A DNA stretch of 64,000 nt from Magnaporthiopsis rhizophila (lineage: Eukaryota > Ascomycota > Sordariomycetes > Magnaporthales > Magnaporthaceae), in NCBI GenBank assembly GCA_003049465.1, contig PYSS01000004.1:314722-378721 (forward strand), in the 5' to 3' direction. Under the pieces are notes generated by a model. The model did no database searches. It saw only the letters and a program-made list of their open reading frames with translations, and was not told the origin of the DNA. Made by a program: the position numbers and the translations under genes. Positions within the stretch are counted from its first letter, which is position 1. Every line of letters begins with the position of its first letter. Below are positions 16,018 to 25,697 of the stretch, one piece after another.

Positions 16018-16938
16018 ATGCCTATCACTCGTGCCTTCACGAGTCGTCGGGTGAAGCAGAGCCTAGACCTGCGCGATGCGGCTGAGGGTGTCATCTCGAA
16101 GGGCAACGCCCACAAGAGCTCCCAGTCCGTCAGCTCCATCAGGAACAAGATCTCTGCCCCTGTCCAGCTGATATCGACGACAAACATGCTGTCATATAAC
16201 GCGCCCGACATTCGCCCCAAGATCAACTCGGCTACCTCAATAACTCCGTCCACGTCGGAATCAGACTCGGACAGCGCACGCAGCGTCGGATCTCCTGGAA
16301 GCACTCCTCCTACCAGCCCAGATTCACCCTTCACAATCAAGAGGTCTCCGTCGCCCGAGCCTAACCACCTCTCGTGCTACTTCACCCCTCCTGGCCAGGC
16401 GGCGAATGCGCCTGCCCCGACTCAGGCGCCCGTCATCCCCACCAGAGCCCCATCGCACACCAAGAAGAGCCACGACATCTTGACTCGTCACAGGTCCGCT
16501 TCGCGCCTGTCTGAGCAGTCAAGCCGGACCGTCTCCACCAAAGGTAGCTTCTCCTTCTCCAGGTCCTCGTCCACCTCGACCAACACGACGACGACTTCAC
16601 GATCAGCCAGCTTCAGCAACCCCAGCAACTCCAAGGCACCGCTCCCTGCCATCACTCAGACGCCCCTACCCGCACCGCCATCACCGCCGCGGCCGCAGAG
16701 GAAAGAGCCGTCGTCTGCGCCTAGCAACCCGTTCGGAAACGAGCTGGCTAGGGTCACGGAGCTCGCCGAGGAGTTTGGTGGCAAGGCGGTGTCGAAGCAG
16801 GTTATGCGTCAAGAGGAGGCGGACCTCCTCAACAAGGGCTACAAGAAGTTCAGGCCCGATTCGTATCTGGACGAAGTCCAGGGCCTCTACACCGACTTCT
16901 TCGCCGAGGAGAAGACGGCCAAGCCACTATGGATCTAA
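16018..16938 (+). CDS. Serine/proline-rich protein of unknown function
   Basis: Single exon, 306 aa, from the ATG at 16018 in context CAACCATGCC. I do not recognise a named family. The first ~80 residues (MPITRAFTSRRVKQSLDLRD...) are basic and could be a targeting or binding segment. Residues ~80-235 are Ser/Thr/Pro-rich and disordered, with many SP and TP sites and the run KRSPSPEP. The last ~65 residues look folded and are probably the conserved part: NPFGNELARVTELAEEFG, then SKQVMRQEEADLLNKGYKKF and DEVQGLYTDFF, ending in PLWI. This resembles a short helical module. The long pyrimidine-rich leader suggests strong or regulated transcription. There is no signal peptide or membrane segment. 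Confidence 0.75.
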   Translation: MPITRAFTSRRVKQSLDLRDAAEGVISKGNAHKSSQSVSSIRNKISAPVQLISTTNMLSYNAPDIRPKINSATSITPSTSESDSDSARSVGSPGSTPPTSPDSPFTIKRSPSPEPNHLSCYFTPPGQAANAPAPTQAPVIPTRAPSHTKKSHDILTRHRSASRLSEQSSRTVSTKGSFSFSRSSSTSTNTTTTSRSASFSNPSNSKAPLPAITQTPLPAPPSPPRPQRKEPSSAPSNPFGNELARVTELAEEFGGKAVSKQVMRQEEADLLNKGYKKFRPDSYLDEVQGLYTDFFAEEKTAKPLWI

Positions 16939-17975
16939 CCGACTTTGAACCTCAACGGTCGGCTGGAACCTCGACACGCCCACGCAACGATCGTTGTACA
17001 TATGGTGTCCTTGGGCTTCACTAAAACCAGGCCTGGGCCTCCTCTTCCTTTCTTTTTTGTTGATGGCGAGTACTTGTACCCACTCTCATCACTGTTTTAA
17101 CATCATGGAATCAGTGGCTTTTTTTACGGATGCGACGGATGGATTCATTGGGCTGGGTTACGGAGGATGGCGTTGTTTCTCTTCTTTCTTTTCTCACGTT
17201 TTCTTTTGCAGTTTTCCTTTCGCTTCTTTCACAGTTTTTGATATCCCCATGCCTCGAAATTGGCAGCATTTGCTTTCCTACCTACTATTCACGACTATCT
17301 TTACATATTCTTTAGCTTATTGAGGCCCTCTGCGGTGCCTTTTTTGATATGCAGATATCAAACCCTTATGAGATTTCCAGAGGTACTTATTGTACGCACA
17401 AAATCAATTTCCTTTCTTGTTACATCCACGATGGCAGTTTCAACTTTCCTTCTTTTTGAAGTAGGTATGCACGTGCGCTTGAGAAACGCTGGTTGCATTT
17501 GCAGATTTCGCAGACGAGTCAGGCCCTTGGGTATGTCGATGCCATGACAGGATCGCCGGTGTCAAGTTGCCGTTTCGCCGAGGCCCGTCCGCACACGGCT
17601 CACTCTCCTTTGGGTTGCAGTCGCAGGGAAAGTATTTGACGGTTTGATTACTGCATATCAACACGCTTTGTGATGTAACGTGATTTTTTGATCTGTGCCC
17701 CTGCGTCCCTCCAGGGCTGTCTGGAGCGATCAATCAAGCGCAGACGGCTTGGCGAAAATGCGGGCAGGTAAGTGCCCCGGTGTGGGTTTGGCTTGGCCGG
17801 GTGGATCAAAGTGTTGGTGTTGGTGAAGGATTGAAGATGGAGATTGGAACGCTTCCATTGCCTTGTTTTCTGACCCTTTATCCGGAACAACCTAGAGCGC
17901 AAGGCCAAGCGGCGCGGTCTCGGGCGAAACCGAAAATAGGAATGCGCTTTTTCTTTCTTCTTTCTCATGGGAATA

Positions 17976-17978
<3 letters not shown>

Positions 17979-18011
<33 letters not shown>

Positions 18012-18014
18012 AAN

Positions 18015-18043
<29 letters not shown>
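17979..18043. repeat. Paired poly-A tracts with an ambiguous base
   Basis: About 30 A residues, then GGGAAN, then about 29 more A residues, followed by GGGAGGGGGG. The single N at 18014 is the only ambiguous base I noticed. The pattern suggests an unresolved homopolymer or a join between reads, so the local sequence should not be trusted. Confidence 0.9.
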
Positions 18044-18046
<3 letters not shown>

Positions 18047-18251
18047 AGGGGGGGTTCATCCCATTCCCCCGGGCCGCAGGATCCCAGATCGATATCGGCA
18101 TTGCCCAACAGCCGCTCGTCAATCAAACCCGCTCCCCCAAACAAACCCGCCTGGCAAGCCCCGGGTTAAAACTAACCAAATCCATGCATCCTGCCATGGA
18201 ATCCCGTAAGCTAGCTTCAACCGGGCGAGATCTGCAGGGCAGCAGGCAGGT

Positions 18252-18297
18252 TTGTTGTTGTTGTTGTTGTTGTTGCTTTTTGCTTTTTGCTTTTTGC
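18252..18297. repeat. (TTG)n followed by a CTTTTTG 7-mer repeat
   Basis: About eight TTG units (18252-18275) run directly into three units of CTTTTTG (18276-18297). Simple intergenic repeat. Confidence 0.85.
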
Positions 18298-19381
18298 GCC
18301 ACCAGGATTTTTATCTTGCAAGGTCGGCCCTTAGCTTTGTAACCGTCGACCGATCCGCCTTGGCAATTTTATGCATTTTTATCCATCGCGGGCAACGGTG
18401 TCACACCAACTGCACTAGGTTTGTCCGTTGCCATCACTACAAAAGTGTTTTGTTTTATCCCCGACACGGCTCGCCCGCTGTTTCTTTGCTTTTTTTTTTT
18501 TGTTATGGAACTTGACGTGTGCACATCCGTTCGCGTCGCCCTGTCCATTGACGTCTCGGGGTGGCCCGCAGTCCCATTTTCATGCTGCCGAATCGATCAG
18601 GAGTGAAACGAAACTTGGGGCTTTTTGCCGTCGGTATCGGCTCTTTTGTCAAGTTCTGCATCCGACCTTTTTTTTTTCTTTCCCTTTTCCGTTCCATGTC
18701 TGTACGCAACTTTTTTACACCCTGCCAATCTTGACAGGCCACAGAGTAGATATCAGCGTAGTCTTGGCAAAAATACCCAAAAAAGGGGCGTGAGTTGTGA
18801 TCAAACACTCCATAGATGGGAGAGGGAAATAAGCTTGTGCATCGAACCTTGTAGATCGGTTGAGTTCCCATCAACCGGTTCGGCAATCAGAACGGCAACA
18901 GGCAGGGTAACTCCTGCGCTCGTGCTTCACGTCGTTTCTCCCGAGCAACTGACATCATCCGTGGATTGGCTCCTCCTGCACGGCCGAACCTTGCAAAGAC
19001 TCGGCTTGACGTTCCTGATTCAACCTTCCGCTCCGTGCCTCATAATGTTCTCCGTTGTTCCATCGTATGTGTCCAAAACCCCCACGCACACAAAGTCGGG
19101 GCTCACATCAGGGCCTGCCCGCCATGCTTCTGGAACCGGGCCGCATCAGCCCCTGCAGCGGGTCATGGAGGAGAAACAACAGGGGAGCCAGGGCCGATTC
19201 TGCCGGCCCCATGCGTTCTTCCTCCCCCACGCCGATCCCCCGCCCTCCGTATCAAATGCTGAGGCTGCCGATGGGTAGGTTCTGGGCTCTCTATCGCTAT
19301 CGCTATCTGCGACGAGATAAAACAGAAAAACAGAGACGGCCCACAAGCTTCTCAAGGGCCAGGAAACAAGTAACAAACAGC

Positions 19382-20728
19382 CTAGGTCTCGACTGAGACC
19401 GGGGCGTGGGCGGCCTCGCCCCCGCCGTCGCCAGAGCCCGCCGGCTTCTTGCTTTTTCTCTTTCGCTTCTTCTTGGCCTGCTCGCCTGAAGGAGCTGTCG
19501 TGGCGGTCGCAGCCCCGTCCCTATCACCCCGCGCTGCCTTTTTCGCCCCTGAATCCCCCGTCGCGGTCGGCTTGGGCTTTTTCTTTTTGGCCGCTAACGG
19601 GTTCGGACCTTTGGGCCCATATACCTTCTTGCGCTTCTTTCGATCAGGCATACCAACGGCCGGGGGCCGTGAAGAGGGCGCTTTCCGTGGCTCGCCAGCA
19701 GTCGTGCTTTGATCGTCGTCGTCGTCTTCGTCGCCATCGTCCTCTTCATAATCCCCAGAGCCGTCGCTGCTGCCGTCATCCTCATCCCCCCTCTTCCTCT
19801 TGGCCCCAGCTGACGCCAGCGACTTGATTTCGGACCTGAACTTTGCGCGCTCCTCCTTGGACACGACCTCGGCGCTGCCCGAGGCCATGGGCTCCATGAT
19901 CATGACGCTGCGCGAGATGTAGATCAGAGGCACACCCTTGACCCCCCGCATATGCCTGCGCACCTCGGCGTCCTGGCTTGCCACGACGTAGCGATTGCGC
20001 GAGCCCTTGCCCGAGTCGACGACGAAGGACGACAGGCACTCGAGCGTCGAGAGTGCGTCCGTCTCGTCCGGGTGGTGGCCGCATCGCCGGCGCTCAAAGT
20101 TCTCCTTGACCGAGTCGATGAGCGCCTTCATACCCGGCTGGATCCCTTGTAGTGCGTAAAGGTGGCGCCTGTGTTTCGGCGTCGCCGGTCTGGTTAGCAT
20201 GCAACATCGCACGGCGTCGCTCAAGCCTAGCATTGTTGCGGGCCCTGGCCGGGTGCGATTTTGTTCGTCGACGGCGGCGGCGATGTTTGAACTGACATTG
20301 AGCATTGTGTGATCACTGGGGTAGCGGAGAGAGACGTTAGCTACAGCTCCCAGTTACTGATGGACGGGGGAGAGATACTCACTAGGCTTGATTTTACCAT
20401 GAAGGGTTCTCTCAAGCGCTGGTATGAGGTCCATCTTGAAGCGGTTCGCATCCTTGACAATTTCGGCGTCCACCAACACCTGGTATGGTTCTCTCTGTCC
20501 AAGCGAATCGCGCGGGCTGTCAGTCGAGGGCGAGCCGAGGCTGAATGGCTGGCGAGCTCTGGAGGAAGCGCAATCGGGGAAGCCTTACGAAGTTCCACAC
20601 TCGGCAGTACTGCTTCATAAGCTTGCGATACTGCTTGGACCTGCGTTGGGGTTGGCGTCAGCACCGGGGGTAATCCTTGCTGCGGATTGGCGCATATGAT
20701 TGCTCGTATGTTACCTTTTCGCCTTCAT
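19382..20728 (-). CDS. UTP23: rRNA-processing PIN-domain protein UTP23
   Basis: Five exons on the minus strand: 20715-20728 (14 nt, MKAKR), 20589-20640 (SKQYRKLMKQYCRVWNF), 20383-20494 (REPYQVLVDAEIVKD...), 20297-20315 (19 nt, completing MITQCSM) and 19382-20168 (RHLYALQG... to stop). They total exactly 328 codons (327 aa), and every junction restores a family motif. The PIN-like fold spans about residues 20-190. The stretch RRCGHHP...LEC matches the Cys/His zinc-binding element of Utp23, followed by VVASQDAEVRR and KGVPLIYISRSVM. The last ~150 residues are acidic then Lys/Arg-rich, with GPNPLAAKKKK, a nucleolar feature shared with the human protein. The family acts in the SSU processome on snR30/U17 and 18S pre-rRNA. 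The large frame open upstream of 20168 is intron, not N-terminus. Confidence 0.93.
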
Positions 20729-21287
20729 CGTGTCTGCGATCGTCGTATACTCCCTGGTGAGGATCCAATTGCCGTCAGGAGAAGGGTGTCAGGGTGCTGC
20801 GCGCGGTTCTGGCGCGGTTGAGAGAGCATTTGCGGCCCTGAAAAAAAAAAGTTCCTTATCGGAATTGCTGATAAGCAAGACGCCAGCGGGAGTCCCACTC
20901 AATGGGCGGGACCCCGGCATGCAGGTTAGGTTGTGTGGGGTTGGGGTTACAAGAGTCGCGTAGAGACGATACTTGAAGCAACCTAGAAAAGGTGTCTTGG
21001 ACGTGTTAAATCGGAGCTGGATCCGACGGATATAAACTCTGGCTATGGAAGTACAAATGTCTACCTACTCACCCAGTAATTTATAATCCCACCGGGGTTC
21101 ATTAATATCTCCTTGGAATTCCTCCAGCCTCTTGGTGTGCCTCGCCGCCGATTTAACCTTAAAAACAATGGACGCATGAAAGAGGACAAACATCATAACA
21201 GGCCGTAACGCCGTAGCAATGCTTCTTTGGAAGATCAAAAAGTTTCAAGTACTCAAAACAAGAATTCTAGCTTGGTCAGTCTTCGGC
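20729..21287. other. Intergenic between UTP23 and PTC7
   Basis: About 560 bp, AT-richer toward PTC7 (21060-21260). No gene or RNA seen. Holds the UTP23 promoter and the PTC7 3' UTR. Confidence 0.5.
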
Positions 21288-22810
21288 TCAGACGCGGCGA
21301 CACAGGGCCGCAACAACGCTGATATCGTCGAGCTTGCCTGTCAAAAAAGGAGAATGTCAGCGTTGTGCACGGGAATAATGAAAGCAAAAGGTAGTGATCA
21401 CATACCTCCCTCGGTCGGCAACCCCTCCTCGATCGCGTGTTCCATGTACGGGCTCTCGGCCCAGGGGTCCACAGCGATGGCCCTGGCCGCCTCCATGAGC
21501 TCGTCGGCGACAAGCTGCATGCCACCGTTGGCGCCGCCAGTCCGGTCGCCGCCGCCGTCGAGCAGCTCCTCCTCCAGGTCCTCTCCCTCGTGGCCGGTGA
21601 AGCGGCGGTAGAGCGCGGGGCCGCTCCCGCCCAGAGGGGAGGGTACGCTCCCGCCGCCGTCACACTCCCACTTCTTGACCGACTCGCACACTTTGTCGAC
21701 GATCTCGTGCGGCCACAGGTTGTCGATGACGCCGTCCGACATGGCCAGCACGACGTCGCCCTCGCGAATCTCGACCTCGTCCACGACGGCGTTTTCCGCC
21801 GGCGTGTCCGGGCTGTTGGTGCCCAGCTGCCGTGGGCAGTCGAACCAGTGCCACTGCTCCTCGGTCTTGAAAACCAGCTCGCCCGTGCTGGGTCGCACCA
21901 CCATGATCTGCGAGTCGCCCAGGTTGGTCACGTATAGTAACGGGGTCGGCGCGCCGCCGTCCTTGTTTTGCTGCTGCTGCTGCGCCTGCCTGTAGAATAT
22001 CTGCGCCCCCGTCGCCGTCGTAGTGCCCTGCCAGTCGTTGGGCGGGCTGGTCGCCTCGATCGTGCGCTCGAACGCGCGCTGCAGCGACGCGACCGGATCC
22101 GGCGTGCCGTCGCTACTTTTCCATCTCGCGATGTCCTCGCAGACGGCGCCGGCCCAAAAGTGCAGCATCAGCCTGGCCCAGAGGCCCGAGTGACCGCGGG
22201 GCCGCGCGGACCAAGCGCCGACGCCGTCGTTTGCGCAGATGAAGGTCTCGCCCGCGTAGACGGCGTCGTCGCCGTTGGTCCAGCCGCGGATCAGCTCGCC
22301 GTTAACGTAGCTGGCCCCGCCCGCGCCTCCCTTGCTGCGCCGCCGGTCCCGGCTGCTGTGGTGCGTGCTCAGCGGGTCGCTGAAGGAGCCCGACGGCGGC
22401 GAGAGGAAAGGCGGCGGGAACGGCCGGGGCGCCCGCTTGGCGAAGAGTGCCACGCCCGTCTCGAACTTGAAGGGCAGGCCCGCGGCTGCTGCCGAGCACT
22501 TGGAGCTGGCGCTGGCGCTGGCGCTGGTGCCGGTGCTGGTTCTGCCGTTGTCTTCGCCATCGCTGGGCGTCGTTGTTTCTCCTTGCCGCTGCTGCTGCTG
22601 CGCTTCCCGGCTGTGCGCCGGAGAAGACAAGGAGCGCGCGCCGATGGCGCAGCGCCCGGATTTAGGATGATGGCGCGGCCATGCTGTCGTTGTCGCCGGT
22701 CGCCGCGGCGCGCACGAGCGTATCCGGATTGCGGCGGGGAAGGCCGCCGGTCGGATGTGGATAAGGGGCGAGGCGGAGGAGGGCGGGAGGGGATGAGGGA
22801 GCCTCCTCAT
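21288..22810 (-). CDS. PTC7: Mitochondrial PP2C-type protein phosphatase (Ptc7-like)
   Basis: Two exons: 21406-22810 and 21288-21337, intron 21338-21405 (GGAG|gtatgt ... tgacag|GC), 484 aa. The N-terminal ~50 residues are Arg-, Ala- and Pro-rich without acidic residues, consistent with a mitochondrial presequence. The catalytic domain starts near residue 120. Metal-binding aspartates sit in NDGVGAW near residue 192, MSDGVIDN near 357 and KLDDISVVAALC at the very end. That last motif lies on the 50-nt second exon and is lost if the intron is ignored. VTNLGDSQIMVVR and a Gln-rich insert (QAQQQQQ) lie between. In yeast Ptc7 dephosphorylates mitochondrial proteins including the coenzyme Q factor Coq7. 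The start ATG is the first in the frame. Confidence 0.9.
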
Positions 22811-24475
22811 TCCAACAATAGGGCCGGCGAGAGACTCCTATCGATGATGCGATGGACGTGGCTGGTAGTGCGGCTCGTCTCGGCATCAATGTGGGTGGCT
22901 TTTTGCGAAAGTAAACCGATCAGTCGGGTTGAGATCTGGGTTGCTGCGCTTATGCTGGGTCAAATGTTTAGGCGCCGGCGCGGGGTCAATTTTGTTGGGC
23001 CAACAATAACGCTGCCAAGCGAGTACTATAATTACCACTTAAGTGACGGAAGCATTACGCAGCTATCCAAGGCTCGGCCGGGACCTAGTGCTATCGCGAC
23101 CCGGCTTCCCCCACGCCCACCGAGTTGAGCGCGTCGGAGGCGCGTTCCAGGCCACGGTGTAAATGCGACACAGGGCGAGAGATCCCTGGCGAGATTTCTG
23201 TTCAAACTGCCATCTGAACGTGTCGCCTCCGAACCATTGTCGCCTCTGTCTGCCCTTGTAGCGAAGGTGTCACACACGACTTCCGCAACCCAAAAAGGAG
23301 ATCTGCTGACGACTCGTCATTTATCACATGGCACAATTAGCTGCGATGGTCGCAAGCCGCGAGGACGTGGATACCTGGACCTAAAGTTGAGCAGCTTGAG
23401 CCTGGCCAATCATTTTAACTGCATTTATTTCTAGAATTCTGCGTGACTGATGGCAGGAACTCAGTCTAGGTGGTTGCTCACCTGCTCCCCTCTTAGAGGC
23501 GGAGCGCCTACTCCCCGTTTCTGTGACGGTGCCAGACTCTATCTTTGTAAGAGCGCGGCTGTAACGCGCCCCTGACCAGGCGGCGAGCGGAGCGAGTTGA
23601 GTCTCCGGAATCCATTTGGAGCGTTAGCCGGAACCAGGCGCGGCTAGGTTTCCTGGGCGGTCGTGACGGCGCTCGGAAGCTACCAGACTCCACCGGCCGT
23701 TCGGGCTCTTAAGCTCCACATGCCCGGGCTCCCCGAACCTCGCTTCTGCCGTTGCTGGCGATGTTGACGTCGGCGTCAGGTTCCGTACGCGCGGCTGTAG
23801 AGCACTTTAGTCCATCCGGCAGCCGTCACTGGAACGGGCAGGAGTGGAAAACAGGCGGGAGTACCAAGGCCGTGAACTCACCACTCCGGCAGCCACTACC
23901 ACTGGGGCAGAAGGACGGGCCCGCTTTCTGCGGTCGGAACTGTTGTCCGGATGGTCATGACCCCGTCTCTTCGTAGAAGGCGTTAGCAACGCTCACTGTA
24001 TACTGGCGGTGCGTCGAGCTTGTCGGGCGGAGGGTGGGAGGCCGGGGAGGCGGAAAAGAAAAAATAGCACGGCACATACGGTCTTCTATAACGTAATGCT
24101 TCTCTTGTTCTTCCTTTTCTCATGAACAAGACTAAAATGTTGGCGCGACCCGCGCCCACGCGTTACAGCATCCCAGTTGCTTCTGTGTCCGAGCTTGCCT
24201 AAGCTAGAAGGCGAAACGCACATTCCAAAAGTACCCAATCGCAGACCCTTCGCTCACTACCTCCCCTATGTTCTCTTACACAAACGACGCCGTTCTAGAT
24301 GTGCTGGGCGGTGGCGGTGGCGGCCAACGGTTCTGGCAATGGAGTTGACAACCGGCCATGCTTCTGTCGTTAGATCCGACGGCGCCTCCAGCCGAGGTGA
24401 TGGGCGTGGCATTGCCAAAAGCCGAGGGATCCCAAGTTCGGTGCCGGACCTTCCCTAGGCCGATGGCGGAGCTGG
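22811..24475. other. Gene-poor region upstream of PTC7
   Basis: About 1.7 kb. 23490-24060 is GC-rich, has no long frame and differs in texture from the neighbouring intergenic DNA; it could be an old transposon fragment, but I recognise no transposase, reverse transcriptase or terminal repeat. No RNA gene was found. Confidence 0.4.
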
Positions 24476-25149
24476 TTAATATCGTCCTTGCACCGTCTCT
24501 AGGTAGATCCCGTAATCTCTCTCAAACTGGTGTCCTTCACCCCCGTCCAAGTCACTATGTAGACATTGGCAGGTCCACGACTGGTGGTTTTGGTTGTTTC
24601 GAGGCCGATGATGAGCTGGTATTCGCTCTGCAATATGGACAGCTGACGCTCCTAGAAGACAGGGTCCTTTACGACGGGCATGGGCACTTAACCGCCTGAC
24701 AGCCGACCTCGCCAAGGCCGGTGATATAAACACTTTCGGCATCATAGACCCGGTCGGTATCTTGCAAATGCGTGAGCGGGCGTAACGACGTGGATTCAAG
24801 ATACAAAGGAGTTACACACCCCCCGTTTTACCCTGTCCAGCCTCCGCTCGAGAAGATTGGATGCTTTTTGCTGGTCAGCAAAGTTTGCCTCCGTCAAAGG
24901 CAGCGCATCGGGGAGGCTGTCCATTCGGCACGTAAAGCCAAGCGCCAACTCGATTGATGGCACCCGGACTCGGGGTTGTTTGTCCCTGCAGCATGCTACC
25001 GCCCGCGCCAATCTCCGGCCAATGTCATGCCTCGAAGAGGGAGGGCTAGAATCTATAAGACAGTCCCCCAGATCCCCCAAGGCCGCCTTGACTCCAAAGC
25101 CCGGGCGTAGCTTGCCGGCAAGTGACAACAACCATGATGAACGCCCCAG
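24476..25149 (-). pseudogene. Coding-like relic or small unrecognised gene
   Basis: On the minus strand a frame open from about 25149 gives a protein-like sequence ending in SLPDALPLTEANFADQQK and ASNLLERRLDR near 24830. There is no ATG at its start. A possible donor (AGG|gtaaaa) follows. Downstream, DRVYDAESVYITGLGEVG (about 24710-24770) and QSEYQLIIGLETTKTTSRG (about 24560-24640) also look coding, but lie in frames that the best splice sites do not connect. In-frame splicing to the acceptor near 24759 instead gives a less protein-like tail ending at 24476. I do not recognise a family. It is either a decayed gene or a small gene whose exons I cannot resolve. Confidence 0.3.
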
Positions 25150-25697
25150 TCACAAACCCGGAAACATGTGCACAAGCGTCAGCAGAGCGTCGATGCAAAC
25201 TGATTAAATAGGAAAGTAGGTAGAAGATGATTTAGCTATTATTATGACCCAGCCGTCCCAATTCCACGACGCCCCGAAAGCAAAAGCAAAAGCAAAAGCC
25301 AAGCCTACGATAGTAGCATGTCGTTATCAGTTTACCGCTTGAAAGCATGCAGCCGTGAGATAAGAAATCCTGGACGCACATGTGTCCGTGTCCTGTTCCC
25401 CCAGCCAAGGGACGATGCAATGGCTCAATGTCGTATATGAAGAACATGATGCAGGGTTTCCCATCTCGTAGCAATTTTCACGAAGCACCCCCCAAACTCC
25501 GTTCTAAGTCCTGATGATGCAAGTTGTCGTTTTGGCGTATGTTCCCTTCCTCTTGTAGCTCACTCCTCTCTGTCTCTCCAGCTCATCGTTATTGGAATGC
25601 AGCACAGCGAGCTGTCTGTTGAGCACCCTCACTCAGCCTTCACTGAAATTGCAGGTTGCCTCCGCAAAAGCTTCCCAAGAGCCCAGGGCGCCCTCCG
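25150..25697. other. Intergenic, 3' flank of the PH-domain gene
   Basis: About 550 bp, no gene. Contains three GCAAAA units at about 25276-25297 on the plus strand. Confidence 0.5.

Larger units (their letters stand above)
16939..19381. other. Intergenic with homopolymer and microsatellite sequence
   Basis: About 2.4 kb between the plus-strand unknown gene and UTP23, whose 3' ends converge here. T-rich just after the upstream stop, then poly-A tracts with an ambiguous base, a TTG repeat and a 7-mer repeat (listed separately). No coding region is supported. Confidence 0.5.

Noticed and set aside
20169..20305. Extension of the last UTP23 exon to an ATG at about 20305
   Set aside because: That stretch is intron 4: correct splicing (AAT|gtcagt ... 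acacag|G) restores CSMRHLYAL, whereas the extension has no similarity to the family.
21968..23128. 386-codon plus-strand ORF opposite PTC7
   Set aside because: Antisense shadow of the PTC7 coding sequence; Ala/Arg/Gly-rich in line with GC-rich mirrored codons.
23490..24060. Possible transposon fragment upstream of PTC7
   Set aside because: The GC-rich texture is unusual, but no terminal repeats, target-site duplication or enzyme motif could be seen, so no element is called.
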